A stretch of 40,964 bases of DNA from assembly GCA_003153055.1 (NCBI GenBank), contig PMBV01000089.1, forward strand, positions 607-41,570, written 5' to 3'. Below are positions 7,853 to 17,057 of the stretch, piece by piece. Position 1 is the stretch's first letter. Each line of letters opens with the position of its first letter. Origin of the DNA: Myxococcales bacterium (GTDB taxonomy: Bacteria; Myxococcota; Myxococcia; Myxococcales; Myxococcaceae). A program made the translations under genes and the position numbers. Below the pieces are notes generated by a model. It did no database searches. It was given only the letters and a program-made list of their open reading frames with translations, and was not told the origin of the DNA.

Positions 7853-8883
7853 ACACCCTCGAGCGCTTCATCGGGCGGGGAGTGCAGTACGTCGGCCTGG
7901 TCCCGCGAAGGTCGGCGACGGGCCTCATCGCCGAGGTGTACGCGCAGGCCGAGCGCGAGTTCCAGCTCGCGCCGCCGCTGACGGTGCACTCGCCGGCCCC
8001 GCGACTCTTGGCTGCGGTGTGGTCGGCGACGCGCGAGACGCTGATTGTCGGCGACGGCCGGGTGATGAAGGAGGCCATCGCCGCCTCCGTGTCAGCTGCC
8101 AACGCCTGCCCGTACTGTGTCGACGTCCACTCGGTGATGCTGGAGGCCGGAAGCCGCCGCGAGGTCGCGGTGGCGATCGCGGGTGGACGGGCCGACGAGC
8201 TGGTGGATGAAGAGGCGCGCGCCACCCTGCAGTGGAGCCTCGCGACTCCCCTCTCGGCGCCCGCGGGAACCACCACCGCGCAGCTCGGAACCGCGATTGT
8301 CTTCCACTACGTCAATCGAGTGGTGAACGTGTTCATGCGAGAGGGGTCGCCGCTGGCGCTTCCCTCCGGGCTCGGGTGGCTCCGCGGCGGTCTCTCCGCG
8401 GTCGCCGCCCGCACCGTGGGCCGCACCACGCTGAACAAACCGGCCGCGCCTGGCGCCTCGCTGGGCCTGTTGGCGGACCTCGAGGTGCGCTCGGGGATTC
8501 GGTGGATCGACGAGCACCCGACGATCGGGCCGTCACTCGCTCGGCTGTTCGCAGTGGCAGGCGAGGGCGTGAGGGGGTTGATGAGCGCTGAATCGAGGGC
8601 CACCATCGAAGGGGCGCTCCTCGGCTGGCGCGGAGAGGACCCGCCCCTGGGACGAGGTTGGCTCGACCGAGCGCTCGCCGGCATTCACGCAGACGACGTG
8701 CCGGGCGCCCGGCTCGCGCTGTTGACCGCCCGATGCGCGTACCAGGTCGGTACCGAGGACGTGGCCCTGTTTCGCGCGTGCCACGCCTCCGACGAAGCGC
8801 TCGTGCAGCTCGTTGGCTTCGGGGCCGCGGCCGCGGCGCGGCGAGTGGCGACCTGGCTCGGCCCCGGGGAGGTTCGCTCATGA
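7849..8883 (+). CDS. Carboxymuconolactone decarboxylase/AhpD-like protein
   Basis: 344 residues. ACPYCVDVHSVML at 86-98 holds the AhpD redox motif, with Cys87, Cys90 and His94. In AhpD and related carboxymuconolactone decarboxylase-like proteins the two cysteines cycle through a disulphide and the histidine assists proton transfer. At over 300 residues the protein is about twice the usual single-domain length; the second half (WIDEHPTIGPSLARLF and beyond) lacks the Cys pair and may be a degenerate copy of the fold. No signal peptide. It is coupled by four-base overlaps to the regulator upstream and to the membrane protein downstream. A peroxidase or disulphide-relay role is plausible; the substrate is unknown. 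Confidence 0.8.
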   Translation: MNTLERFIGRGVQYVGLVPRRSATGLIAEVYAQAEREFQLAPPLTVHSPAPRLLAAVWSATRETLIVGDGRVMKEAIAASVSAANACPYCVDVHSVMLEAGSRREVAVAIAGGRADELVDEEARATLQWSLATPLSAPAGTTTAQLGTAIVFHYVNRVVNVFMREGSPLALPSGLGWLRGGLSAVAARTVGRTTLNKPAAPGASLGLLADLEVRSGIRWIDEHPTIGPSLARLFAVAGEGVRGLMSAESRATIEGALLGWRGEDPPLGRGWLDRALAGIHADDVPGARLALLTARCAYQVGTEDVALFRACHASDEALVQLVGFGAAAAARRVATWLGPGEVRS

Positions 8884-9620
8884 GCCGCCTCGTCGATGTG
8901 GGGCTCGTCGCGCTGGTCGCCGGCCTGGTGGTGGCTCTGGGCTTGGGCCTGGAGGCGGCGGCGCAGCGGGCCGCGCTGCCACCCGCGCGGCGCCGGAGCC
9001 TCAGGCTTCGGACGCTGGCGGTGGTTGGCTTGTGGCTCGGCCTGACAGCGCTGTTGGCCCAGGTCGGCGCCCTCGCGCTGGGCACGTCGGGGCCGCCCCG
9101 GGTGCTGCTCTTGCCGCTGACTGCCTTCGCCGCGCTCATGGCCGTGAATCGAACGCCCACCTTTCGCATGCTGCTCGGTGCGCTCCCGCCGAGCTGGCCG
9201 GTGGCGCTCCAGGCGTTTCGGGTCGGCGTCGAGCTGGTGCTCTGGGGGCTCTCCCTCACCCATCGAGTGCCGGTGCAGATCACCTTCGAAGGCCGCAACT
9301 TCGACGTCGGCATCGGAGCGAGCGCGCTGCTCGTCGCCGCCCTCGTCGCCAGGCACCGGTTGAGCCCTCCCTGGCTGCTCGCCTGGAACGCGGCAGGCCT
9401 CGCGATGCTCGTCAACGTCATCGGCACGGTGGCCACGTCGATTCCCGGGCCGCTGCACCTTCCCTGGCCCGGCGAGCCCCTCACGGCCATCGCGACCTGG
9501 CCGATGGTCTGGCTGCCCGCGTTTTTGGCGCCCTTCGCCGTCTTCCTTCACCTCGTCTCCATTCGCCAGACGGTCGCGAGGCTCGGAATGCCAGCAGCCG
9601 CTCAAGGGAGCCTGCGATGA
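8880..9620 (+). CDS. Polytopic membrane protein of unknown function
   Basis: 246 residues from an ATG overlapping the previous stop (ATGA). Hydrophobic stretches near residues 7-25, 45-65, 75-90, 110-125, 145-160, 165-190 and 205-230 suggest six or seven transmembrane helices. Between them is VPVQITFEGRNFDVGIG, a motif (TFEGRNFD) that I recall from uncharacterised membrane proteins of other bacteria. I do not know its function. The setting between an AhpD-like protein and an NmrA-like oxidoreductase suggests that it handles a redox-active lipid or small molecule at the membrane, but that is only inference. Confidence 0.75.
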   Translation: MSRLVDVGLVALVAGLVVALGLGLEAAAQRAALPPARRRSLRLRTLAVVGLWLGLTALLAQVGALALGTSGPPRVLLLPLTAFAALMAVNRTPTFRMLLGALPPSWPVALQAFRVGVELVLWGLSLTHRVPVQITFEGRNFDVGIGASALLVAALVARHRLSPPWLLAWNAAGLAMLVNVIGTVATSIPGPLHLPWPGEPLTAIATWPMVWLPAFLAPFAVFLHLVSIRQTVARLGMPAAAQGSLR

Positions 9621-10798
9621 CTCGCCCGACGATTCTGGTGACCGGGGCAACGGGTAAGATTGGCTCGGCCGTGGTGACGCAGCTCCGGCAGCTCGGCTGG
9701 CCAGTGCGGGCGCTCGTCCACCGCATCGACCCGAGGAGCGAGCGGCTGCGTCGCGAAGGCGCCGAAGTCGTCAAGGGCGATCTGTTCGATGTAGAGCAGC
9801 TGGTCGACTCCATGCGCGGAACGTCCCGCGCCTTCTACCTTCCGCCCTGGCACCCGCACATGCTGCACAGCGGGGTCAGCTTCGCCGTCGCGGCCCAGGA
9901 GGCCAAGCTCGAGGCTATCGTCGGGCTCAGTCAATGGCTGGCCAGCCCGTCGCACCCTTCGCTCGCGACGCGGCAGAACTGGCTCGTCGACCGCGTCTTC
10001 TCCATGGTCCCCGGGGTCGCGCACGTCACGGTCAACCCAGGGTTCTTCGCTGACAACTCGCTGCGCTTGATTGGCTTCGCCGCCCACCTCGGCCTCTTCC
10101 CGATGCCGCTGGATCCCGGCCGCAATGCTCCACCGTCGAACGAAGACATCGCGCGCGTCATCGTGGCCGGCCTCACGGATCCCGCGAAGCACGCGGGCAA
10201 GACGTACCGGCCCACGGGGCCAATCTTGCTCGACGCTGGCGAGATGGCGGCCATCCTCAGCCGGGTCCTGGGTCGCCGGGTGCGACACGTGGCGCTGCCG
10301 ATGTGGATGTTCCTCAAGGCGCTCCGCGCGCTCGGGCCGTCCTTCGGCATCGACGCCTTTCAACAGACCGGCCTTCGCCATTACATGAAGGAGCACCAGC
10401 GCGGCACCTTCGAGCTCGGCGCGCCCACCGACGACGTCCGCGAAGTCACCGGGACGGACCCGGAGGACTTCGAGACCATCGCTCGACGGTACGCGGCGCT
10501 GCCCGAGGCTCGTCGGTCCGCCTGGAACACCCTCAAGGCCGGGTGGGACTTCCTGCGGATCGGCGTCATGCCGGCGTACGACCTCGACGCCTTCGAGCGC
10601 CGGCAGCAGCACCCCCTCGTCGATCGACCTCGCCTCGCCATCGATGCCCCCGAGTGGCGCCGAGAACACCGGGTGGCTTCGGTCAGCGACGCTCAGAGCG
10701 CGTCGGAACGAGTCTTGGCCGGGAGCGCTTGCACCATGGCGGACAGCTCGGGCCCGACCCATGGCCAGCTCCCGGGCTCCCCTGCCTCTGTGACGTGA
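9617..10798 (+). CDS. NmrA-like NAD(P)-binding oxidoreductase
   Basis: 393 residues from the ATG at 9617, overlapping the previous stop by four bases. The N-terminus is a Rossmann fold: ILVTGATGKIGSAVVTQL with the TGxxGxxG nucleotide loop at 9-16. Later features (HVTVNPGFFADNSL, then DIARVIVAGLTDPAKHAGKT and YRPTGPILLDAGEMAAILS) follow NmrA-like atypical short-chain dehydrogenases, which bind NAD(P) and often act as reductases or redox sensors. The C-terminal ~100 residues extend beyond the usual ~290, and the last ~40 (Ser, Ala, Gly rich) look unstructured. It is the last gene of the TetR-led operon. The substrate is unknown. Confidence 0.85.
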   Translation: MTRPTILVTGATGKIGSAVVTQLRQLGWPVRALVHRIDPRSERLRREGAEVVKGDLFDVEQLVDSMRGTSRAFYLPPWHPHMLHSGVSFAVAAQEAKLEAIVGLSQWLASPSHPSLATRQNWLVDRVFSMVPGVAHVTVNPGFFADNSLRLIGFAAHLGLFPMPLDPGRNAPPSNEDIARVIVAGLTDPAKHAGKTYRPTGPILLDAGEMAAILSRVLGRRVRHVALPMWMFLKALRALGPSFGIDAFQQTGLRHYMKEHQRGTFELGAPTDDVREVTGTDPEDFETIARRYAALPEARRSAWNTLKAGWDFLRIGVMPAYDLDAFERRQQHPLVDRPRLAIDAPEWRREHRVASVSDAQSASERVLAGSACTMADSSGPTHGQLPGSPASVT

Positions 10799-10909
10799 TG
10801 CGGTGGAGTGCGCGGCTTCGACCCTTCGGGATCTTGGGGATCAGCGCGCCCGAGTACATGGCGGCCCCGGTCGACAAAGACTGAAGAAGCTCGAGGCCCT
10901 CGGCGTTCC

Positions 10910-12160
10910 TTAGGCCCGCGCCGGGTCGAGGAAGCGCTCGAGGAACGCGACGAACTGGGCCGCGGGGTCGCGAGCGCGCACCCGGTGGCCCAGCTCCTCG
11001 GCCCGCTGGGCGAAGCGCGGCTGCCCCAAGAGCTCGGCCAGCGCCGCCCCCAGGCGGGACGAAGACAGCCGCCCTCTGGGAATCGGCGAGGGGCCGACGC
11101 CCGCGCCCTCGACCCACCGTGCCCACTGGAACTGATCGAACAGGTGAGGGACGACGAGCTGGGGGCGGCCGGAGCGCAGGGCTGCGCTGGTGGTGCCCGC
11201 GCCGCCGTGGTGAACGACGGCCGCCACCCGAGGGAAGAGCAGCGCGTGAGAGGTAGGGCCGATGGCCATCACGTCATCGGCCAAGAGCGTGGCTCCCTCG
11301 GTGACCCCTCCGAAGCCGGCCCAGCCCGCCGAGAGCAGCAGCCGGCGCCCGGCGCGTCGGACGGCCTCGATGACGAGGTGCACGGTGGCCTCGGGGCGCC
11401 CGTCAGGCATGCTGCCGAAGCCGACGTACACCGGCGGCTCGCCGCTCGAGAGGAAGGTCTCCAGCGCGGCGGGCAGCGGCCGCTCGTCGCTCAAGTGGAG
11501 CGAGCCCAAGAGCGGGTGAGCCAAGGCGAGGTCGGGCGAGACGGCGGCCAGCTCGGGATCGGCGGCCACCACCGAGCGGCGGGCGGGCATGATGTGCTCC
11601 AGGAAGTCGCGCACCGGCTCGAGGCCGAGCTCGCGCCGCTTGCGGTTGAGCGGAGGGCCGAAGCTGAGCCGAACCGCCCACTCGAAGGCCCACCACAACA
11701 GCCGGTTGGCCACCTGGGGAAGCCCGACGAAGGGCGTGGTGATGGGCGAGTGGTGGCGCGAGCGGAGGACCTGCGGCGTGTAGCCGACGTAGAGGTAGCG
11801 CGCGCCGAGCTTCTCGGCAACGGTGGGGCCGACGATCTGCGCCCCGGCCCCGATGATGAGGTCGGCCCGCTCGGCCAACGGGAGCATCTGCTCGATCGAC
11901 TCGGCCACCAGCTCCCGCCCCAGCTCCATCAACTTGAGCGAGCCGCGGGCCGGGCCTCCCACGAAGCCGCCTCCCCGGACGTAGGCCTCGGTGTCGAGGC
12001 CAAGGCCCTTCGCTGGCACCCCGAAGGCGTCCGCCTCGCGGGCGAAGTTCGGCGCGGCCACCATCACCACTTCGTGGCGGGCCCGCTGGAGGGCGATCGA
12101 CAACGCCAGAAGCGGCTGGAAGTCTCCCCGGGAACCGGCGGGCGCGACGATGACTCGCAT
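10910..12160 (-). CDS. GT1-family (UGT/MGT-type) glycosyltransferase
   Basis: 416 residues with the GT-B fold of family GT1. The N-terminus, MRVIVAPAGSRGDFQPLLAL, is the acceptor-domain start typical of sterol, macrolide and flavonoid glucosyltransferases (GS.GD..P.L.L). The C-terminal donor-binding motif reads VHHGGAGTTSAALRSGRPQL, followed by VVPHLFDQFQWARWVEGAGVG. Such enzymes move a sugar from a nucleotide sugar to a small lipophilic acceptor. It is cytosolic, with no signal peptide. A hydrolase on the same strand starts 1 kb upstream with a 132-base gap, so the two could be co-transcribed. The acceptor cannot be told from sequence. Confidence 0.85.
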   Translation of the reverse strand: MRVIVAPAGSRGDFQPLLALSIALQRARHEVVMVAAPNFAREADAFGVPAKGLGLDTEAYVRGGGFVGGPARGSLKLMELGRELVAESIEQMLPLAERADLIIGAGAQIVGPTVAEKLGARYLYVGYTPQVLRSRHHSPITTPFVGLPQVANRLLWWAFEWAVRLSFGPPLNRKRRELGLEPVRDFLEHIMPARRSVVAADPELAAVSPDLALAHPLLGSLHLSDERPLPAALETFLSSGEPPVYVGFGSMPDGRPEATVHLVIEAVRRAGRRLLLSAGWAGFGGVTEGATLLADDVMAIGPTSHALLFPRVAAVVHHGGAGTTSAALRSGRPQLVVPHLFDQFQWARWVEGAGVGPSPIPRGRLSSSRLGAALAELLGQPRFAQRAEELGHRVRARDPAAQFVAFLERFLDPARA

Positions 12161-12292
12161 GATGGCTGATCGTAACGGCCGACCGAGCCGACGAGCGGGG
12201 TGCGGCGGCCCCCTACACGTGGGCGACCTTCACGGTGACCGAGAGCTCCCAGGCCAACCGAGCGGTTCGGGTCCCCCCTCAGGCGCAGGCCA

Positions 12293-13111
12293 TCAGGGTG
12301 GGGCCACCGGCTTCTGGAGCCAGTCGCGGACGAGCTCCGCGAAGACCGAACTGTGGGTCCAGACGAGTCCGTGTCCTGCCCCGTCGACGACTCGGCTTTC
12401 GGCTCGCGGAATGCTTCCCGTCAGCATCTCGAGGTGGTGCTTGGGCACTGCCTCGTCCTCCGCGCCAGCCACGACGAGCGTGGGAGCGGTGATCGTCGCC
12501 AACCAAGGCCGGCTGTCGAACTGGCGCATCCCTCTCACGGCGGCGACCATGGCGGCGCGGGGGCCTGAGCCGAGCACCCCTCGGAGCCACGCCGCCTGGG
12601 CGAGCGAGAGCGGGGGACCGCCGCCGATCGCCGCTCCTTCGCGTATCATCAGGCCTGTCACTCGCCTGGCGCCGAACACCGAAACGAGACCCGTCATGAC
12701 CCAGCCCTCGACGTACTCGCGTGGCGTGCTCGTATTGTGAGCGTAGGTGCACGCGAGGATGAGCCGGTCGACGCGTGCGGGGCTTTCATGCGCCACGCGC
12801 TGGCACACCGGCCCTCCCTGCGAGTAACCGAGGATGGTGGCGGAGGGGACCCTGAGGTGATCGAGCAGCTCGACGACGTCGGTCGCGGAGCGTTCGGCGT
12901 CGTACGGCCCGTCCATCGCGCTGCTCGCTCCGTGGCCGCGCAGGTCGGGGATGATGAGCATGAAGTCGCGATCGAGCAGCGGGACGAGCGGTTCGAACAT
13001 CGCCCCCCTCGCCATGAGCCCGTGGACGAGAACGAGTGGTGGACCGACTCCAGTAACGGTGAAAGCCAAACCACTCGGGGCGCGGCCTTGACGCGTTGAG
13101 AGCATCTGCAT
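12293..13111 (-). CDS. Alpha/beta hydrolase
   Basis: 272 residues with a full catalytic set: oxyanion strand LVLVHGLMARG at 27-37, DLRGHGASS near 56-64, nucleophile elbow GYSQGG with Ser97, an acid region VVAGAEDEAVP, and the final histidine in DGAGHGL. It most resembles esterases and epoxide-hydrolase/haloperoxidase-like enzymes of the abhydrolase_1 group. It is cytosolic, with no signal peptide. Unlike the hydrolase at 2.2 kb, its nucleophile is intact. It is transcribed leftward, away from the metallophosphatase, with a 175-base divergent intergenic region at 13112-13286 that should hold both promoters. Confidence 0.85.
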   Translation of the reverse strand: MQMLSTRQGRAPSGLAFTVTGVGPPLVLVHGLMARGAMFEPLVPLLDRDFMLIIPDLRGHGASSAMDGPYDAERSATDVVELLDHLRVPSATILGYSQGGPVCQRVAHESPARVDRLILACTYAHNTSTPREYVEGWVMTGLVSVFGARRVTGLMIREGAAIGGGPPLSLAQAAWLRGVLGSGPRAAMVAAVRGMRQFDSRPWLATITAPTLVVAGAEDEAVPKHHLEMLTGSIPRAESRVVDGAGHGLVWTHSSVFAELVRDWLQKPVAPP

Positions 13112-13286
13112 CGCGGTCCTCCGATCGCAGCGACTCTGTGTCAGCGCCGAGCTTCGCGCGCCACGGAATCACTCCCTCGCGGCTACCTCTCGTGGTGGGC
13201 GCCACAGCACGAAGAGAGCGAGCATGTTGATCGTCGGGACTCCAGGGGGTTGCTCGGAGCAGCCAAAGGAGTGAAGACAGCCAAGT

Positions 13287-14444
13287 ATGCGAGTGCTTCC
13301 CCCACTTCTCGTCGGAGTACTCGCCGGTCTGGCGATCGGACCCACCGGGGCCCACGGCTCGCCCCCAAGGACGTTTCGCGTCTGGGTGTTCGCCGACGCG
13401 CACGTGGGCACCGACAAGGCGGAGGGGCGAGAGAGCCTGGCGACGGCGCTCCGGCACTCCGAGGGCTCATCAGGATTCGATTGGGACATTGCGCTGGACC
13501 TGGGCGATATGTCGGGCGCGCAGGGCACCCCCAAAGACGATGAGGGGCGGGAGATCGTCCGGCAATTCAGCGTGCTGCGCCGGCACCGTCGCGAAGAGAT
13601 CTACGACCTGTCTGGCAATCACGACCGCAGCGGTTTGAATGAGCCGCCAGCCTGGTGGTGGCGCAAATGGCTCGACCCAACCGGCGAGCACGCCGACTTC
13701 TCCAGGGTGAACGCCACGCAGCGTCGGTTTCCCATCGAAGGCACCTGGGAGCACTATTCGTTCCGGGTCGGGAATCTCCTCTTCCTGATGATGAGCGACA
13801 TCAACGAGCCATCGCAGAGAGTCGGCCGGGGCACGCTCGGGGGTAACCCCGGCGGGGTGGTGAGCGGCGAGACATTCCGTTGGTGGAAGTCCCGCGTGGA
13901 GAACGACCGCTCCTCCATCGTCATCAGCGCGCATCACTACGTGCTCAAGGACACCACGGTGGCGTCAGGCGAATGGGAGGGCATGCAGCGCGACGCTGAC
14001 GGCGGGTGGAGGCCCAGGTATCACGGCTACTACCCTCAGGGCACGCCGCGAGGCGCGTCGTTCCTGTACTGGGTTGATGGCAAGGAGGACTCGGGCGCCT
14101 TCGAGGCGGTCCTCGCGGCGACGCCCACCGACCTCTGGCTCGGGGCGCACACGCACACGACCCCCGACGACGCCCACGGCGGGAAATCACATGTCGAGCG
14201 TCGTTGGGGCACGACGTTCATCAACGTCGCCGGCCTGACCAAGCACCATGGCCCTCCCGAGAACCAGGTCCCCAGGAGCTGGCTGCTGACCTTCACCGAT
14301 GGCAGCGACAGGATGACCGCGCGCTGCTACCTCGATGGCGATGAGTATGCTCCGCAAGGTTGGTACGCCAAGAGTGAACGGACGATCCAGCTGTCGAAGC
14401 CATTCAGGATGCCGTTCGACAAGCCGCCAGCACCAACCAGGTGA
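13287..14444 (+). CDS. Secreted calcineurin-like metallophosphoesterase
   Basis: 385 residues. The first ~24 (MRVLPPLLVGVLAGLAIGPT followed by GAHG) form a Sec signal peptide. The mature part carries all metallophosphoesterase motifs in order: DAH at 37-39, LGD at 72-74, GNHD at 110-113, SAHH at 214-217 and GAHTH at 286-290. These bind two metal ions and cleave phosphoester bonds. The protein should act in the periplasm or outside. An AGGA ribosome site lies about 16 bases before the ATG. The gene stands alone; its divergent neighbour is a hydrolase. The substrate (nucleotide, phosphodiester, phosphoprotein) cannot be inferred. Confidence 0.85.
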   Translation: MRVLPPLLVGVLAGLAIGPTGAHGSPPRTFRVWVFADAHVGTDKAEGRESLATALRHSEGSSGFDWDIALDLGDMSGAQGTPKDDEGREIVRQFSVLRRHRREEIYDLSGNHDRSGLNEPPAWWWRKWLDPTGEHADFSRVNATQRRFPIEGTWEHYSFRVGNLLFLMMSDINEPSQRVGRGTLGGNPGGVVSGETFRWWKSRVENDRSSIVISAHHYVLKDTTVASGEWEGMQRDADGGWRPRYHGYYPQGTPRGASFLYWVDGKEDSGAFEAVLAATPTDLWLGAHTHTTPDDAHGGKSHVERRWGTTFINVAGLTKHHGPPENQVPRSWLLTFTDGSDRMTARCYLDGDEYAPQGWYAKSERTIQLSKPFRMPFDKPPAPTR

Positions 14445-14627
14445 CGACAGGAGTGAGGAGCCTACGACGACCGACTCCCGCTCCGCCTCGGATGCGCTCT
14501 CGTCCGCTACCCGCTGTCTCCTCGTCGAAAGTCCATACGAAATAGAGAGCGTCTCCAGCGCTCCGGGTCACGGCCTCCAAGCAGGCAGCGGCGGGTGCTC
14601 ACTGCACGGCAGCTGCTGATCTGCGCC

Positions 14628-15200
14628 TCACGATGAGACGGCACGCCTCGTGGCGGGGCGACGGGAGTGACGCATCACGGAGTCGAAGAGCCGGCGGCGA
14701 CCGTCGAGCAGTTCGAGCGTATTCGCCCAGTGGAGGACCGACGCCAGCACCACGTCGGCGGCGGTGAAGGAGTTCCCCGCGGCGAACTCCCGGTCGCCGA
14801 GCCGACCGTCGAGGACATCGAGCACCTCTCCGAGCCGACGGTGCTGCTTCGAGCGGTCGGGCCGCTGTGCCTCGGGTCGCTGCGCGTCGCGGTAGAGCTC
14901 GAGCACGACGGGGTCGAGCTCGACCTCGGCGAAGAGCAGCCACTGCAGGTAGGGCCCGCGGTCGGGCGACCCAAGGGGCGGCGCCAGGCCCCTCTCGGGA
15001 AACCGGTCGGCGAGGTAGAGGCAGATCGCCGATGACTCGAATAGCGTGACCTCACCGTCGACCAGGACAGGGACCTCGCCGAAGGGGTGCAACGCGAGAT
15101 GGGCTGGGGTCCGGCTCGTCTGCTCCGAGAGGTCGACCTTCACCAGCTCATAGGGCACCTCGAGCTCCTCGAGGATCCACCGAGGACGGACAGCGCGGGT
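14628..15200 (-). pseudogene. Glutathione S-transferase lacking its 5' end
   Basis: The frame reads TRAVRPRWILEELEVPYELV at its start, followed by HPFGEVPVLVDGE and LFESSAICLYLADRFPE, the N-terminal thioredoxin-like domain of a GST. The C-terminal helical domain follows, with SFTAADVVLASVLHWANTL. GSTs normally begin with about ten more residues (a beta strand of the type M-x-L-Y...). Those are absent: the similarity stops at ~15200, where the LysR fragment on the other strand begins. No ATG precedes TRAVRP in frame, and the first available start (GTG at 15158) would delete the first strand and the active-site loop. The gene is therefore most likely inactive. Confidence 0.75.
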
Positions 15201-15461
15201 GGTGAGGCGGCCATCGCGGGAGTCGGGGTGGCGCGGGTACCGACGATCCTCTGCCGAGACGCGGTGCGTGACGGGCGGCTCAGCGTCCTCTTCGGCCCGA
15301 GGCCGGCGTTGCTGCGCACCATCTCAGTCATCGACCCGAGCCGGCTGAACCTGCCCGCGAAGGTCCGCCTCTTCGTCGACGCGGTGGCAACCATGGTCGA
15401 GCCGATGCGGCCGCTGCCCATCACGAGACCTCAGCGCTCGTCTCCTCCCAGACGCGTCTGA
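15201..15461 (+). pseudogene. LysR-family regulator, C-terminal fragment
   Basis: GGEAAIAGVGVARVPTILCR then DAVRDGRLSVLFGPRPALLR and YPSAR-like IDPSRLNLPAKVRLFVDAVA match the end of the LysR substrate-binding domain (A.IAG.GIA.LP..L....I..G.L..L, then LPAKVRAFVDF). The helix-turn-helix half and most of the effector domain are missing. The fragment begins at the same point where the divergent GST loses its 5' end. LysR genes are very often divergent from the gene they control, so this looks like one deletion removing the shared promoter and both 5' parts. The 3' end overlaps the GT2 gene on the opposite strand. Confidence 0.7.
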
Positions 15462-16272
15462 ACAGCTCGAGGAGCTCGTCTCGCCGGTAGAGACCCACGA
15501 GCTCGGCGTACGCCCCGCGGTGCACCTCACGGAGGTACCGATGCTTGAGTCGGGCGTACTCTGCGACGAGGGCGGCGGACCTCACCGCCTGGAGCCCGCC
15601 TCGGAGCAGCGCGCCCCGACCGAGGAGATCGCGTCCGAGGTGGGCGAGCCAGGCGAGTCGAGGGGGCGTCGGTATGCGCTGGGCGGCGTGCTGGATCGCC
15701 CACAGGAGCGCGTAGCGATGCTCCTTCCGCGAGCGGGCCGCGCCGTCGATCAAGAACTGGTGGTCGATGCTGACGCCGAGCCGCGGGTAGCGCCCCCGAG
15801 GAAAGGCCTCGTGGACGATTTGCTCCCGGCTCCAGGGGTTGCGGCCCGCGCGAACCAGGCGCACCCGGTGGTGCGTATAGAAGACGTAGGGCTTGGGGCC
15901 GGAGAGATCGAGGTTGCGGCACCCGACGCGGTACGCCCCGCCCGAGAGCCGCCCGCTTTGAAGCGCCCGGGAGAGGGCTCTGCCTTCGACTTCGGGCAAC
16001 AGCTCGTCGCTGTCGAGGTAGAACATCCACTGAGCTCCGGCCTCCGCGAGGAGCGTCCAGGCCAGCGCTCGCGCCGCGCCGAAGCCTTGCCAAGGGAGGA
16101 CCTCGACGCGATCGGCGTACCTCGAGGCAATCCGATGGGACCCATCGGTGGATCCCGAGTCGACGGTGACGAGGTAGTCGGAGACGCGCCGCAAGCCCGC
16201 CAGCGCCTCCTCGAGCGTGTCTCGATTGTTTCCATGAATGACGAACGAGCCCAGCAACGGCACGACGGACAT
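15421..16272 (-). CDS. GT2-family glycosyltransferase
   Basis: 283 residues from the ATG at 16272, which has a close AGGGAG ribosome site; the frame stays open upstream but those residues are unlike the family. GT-A features are LVTVDSGSTDGSHRIA with Asp38 and Asp43, then the metal-binding MFYLDSDELL with DSD at 87-89. It resembles WaaE/KdtX-type transferases that add a glucose or heptose to lipopolysaccharide core. The tail is rich in Arg and aromatic residues and may be a membrane-contact surface; there is no transmembrane helix. It ends opposite the LysR fragment, overlapping it tail to tail. Confidence 0.85.
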   Translation of the reverse strand: MSVVPLLGSFVIHGNNRDTLEEALAGLRRVSDYLVTVDSGSTDGSHRIASRYADRVEVLPWQGFGAARALAWTLLAEAGAQWMFYLDSDELLPEVEGRALSRALQSGRLSGGAYRVGCRNLDLSGPKPYVFYTHHRVRLVRAGRNPWSREQIVHEAFPRGRYPRLGVSIDHQFLIDGAARSRKEHRYALLWAIQHAAQRIPTPPRLAWLAHLGRDLLGRGALLRGGLQAVRSAALVAEYARLKHRYLREVHRGAYAELVGLYRRDELLELFRRVWEETSAEVS

Positions 16273-16631
16273 CTCCCTGCCTACCCCGGCGGGCAGACTC
16301 TCGTGAGCTGGACGCTGCCATATACACCGGTCGTGCCAGACCGCAACCGCTGGGCTTTGCACGGGCACCGGCACACGGATCGCGACACTCTGGTCGCGAG
16401 CGACTTCGATGTCAGGCCCAAGGGCGACGGGGTGCGGTGGTGCTGACGGCGGAGGCGCTGAGGAAGCCGCTGGCCGCGTTGCTGCCCCCACCGAGGAAGC
16501 ACCTTCCACGGCGCCTATGGGCCCAACTCAAAGCTCCGTCCTTTGGTGGTGCGAGCCCCGCCAATGGACGTCTCGACGCAGGAGTCGAGCACTCCTCCCC
16601 CTGCGGCGGCGCTCTTCTTTGAGCGCGATGT
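16273..16631. other. Intergenic stretch without a recognised gene
   Basis: This gap separates the leftward GT2 gene from the rightward membrane-protein gene and should contain two divergent promoters. Open frames on both strands are short and Arg/Pro-rich, with no family resemblance. I see no clear palindrome or -10/-35 pair. Confidence 0.4.
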
Positions 16632-17057
16632 TTGTGCTCGAGTTTGGCAGAACCGGCCATCCGCTCGAAACGCTCGCTCCAGCTCACGGTGGCCGCCTTC
16701 CTCGCTCTCCTCGCAGGGTGGGCGATGGACGTGCGCGTCGATGACACCGACGATGAGGGCGGGGGCGGGGCGCCTTCGATTCGCTGGTCGGTGGTCGCGT
16801 CGTGCGCGGCGGTCGGCGTGGCGGCCGTCGCGCTGGCCGGGCCGGGCCTCTTTCTGATTCAGAGCTGGCGCTCGGGCGGAGACTGGTACACGGGGTACTT
16901 CGAGATGCAGCTCCTCGCCTCCATCGTTCTCATGCGGCTCGCCCCGTCGGTCGAGGAGGCGGCGGCCGAGGGCCGCACCGCGGTGCTGACGCGCGACGAC
17001 GCTCCCGGGTGGGCGTGCAGCGAGGCCAAGGGGGCGTGGCGATGGTGCGTCCGATGA
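16632..17057 (+). CDS. Small membrane protein of unknown function
   Basis: 141 residues in this reading. Three hydrophobic stretches (LQLTVAAFLALLAGWAM near 17-32, SVVASCAAVGVAAVALAGPG near 53-72, and MQLLASIVLMRLA near 91-104) suggest an integral membrane protein. Between the first two is an acidic, Gly-rich loop. The start is uncertain: the ATG at 16632 keeps the first helix, while the ATG at 16725 would lose it. The stop overlaps the ATG of the GT-C gene downstream by four bases, so the two are probably made together. I do not recognise the family. Confidence 0.55.
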   Translation: MCSSLAEPAIRSKRSLQLTVAAFLALLAGWAMDVRVDDTDDEGGGGAPSIRWSVVASCAAVGVAAVALAGPGLFLIQSWRSGGDWYTGYFEMQLLASIVLMRLAPSVEEAAAEGRTAVLTRDDAPGWACSEAKGAWRWCVR

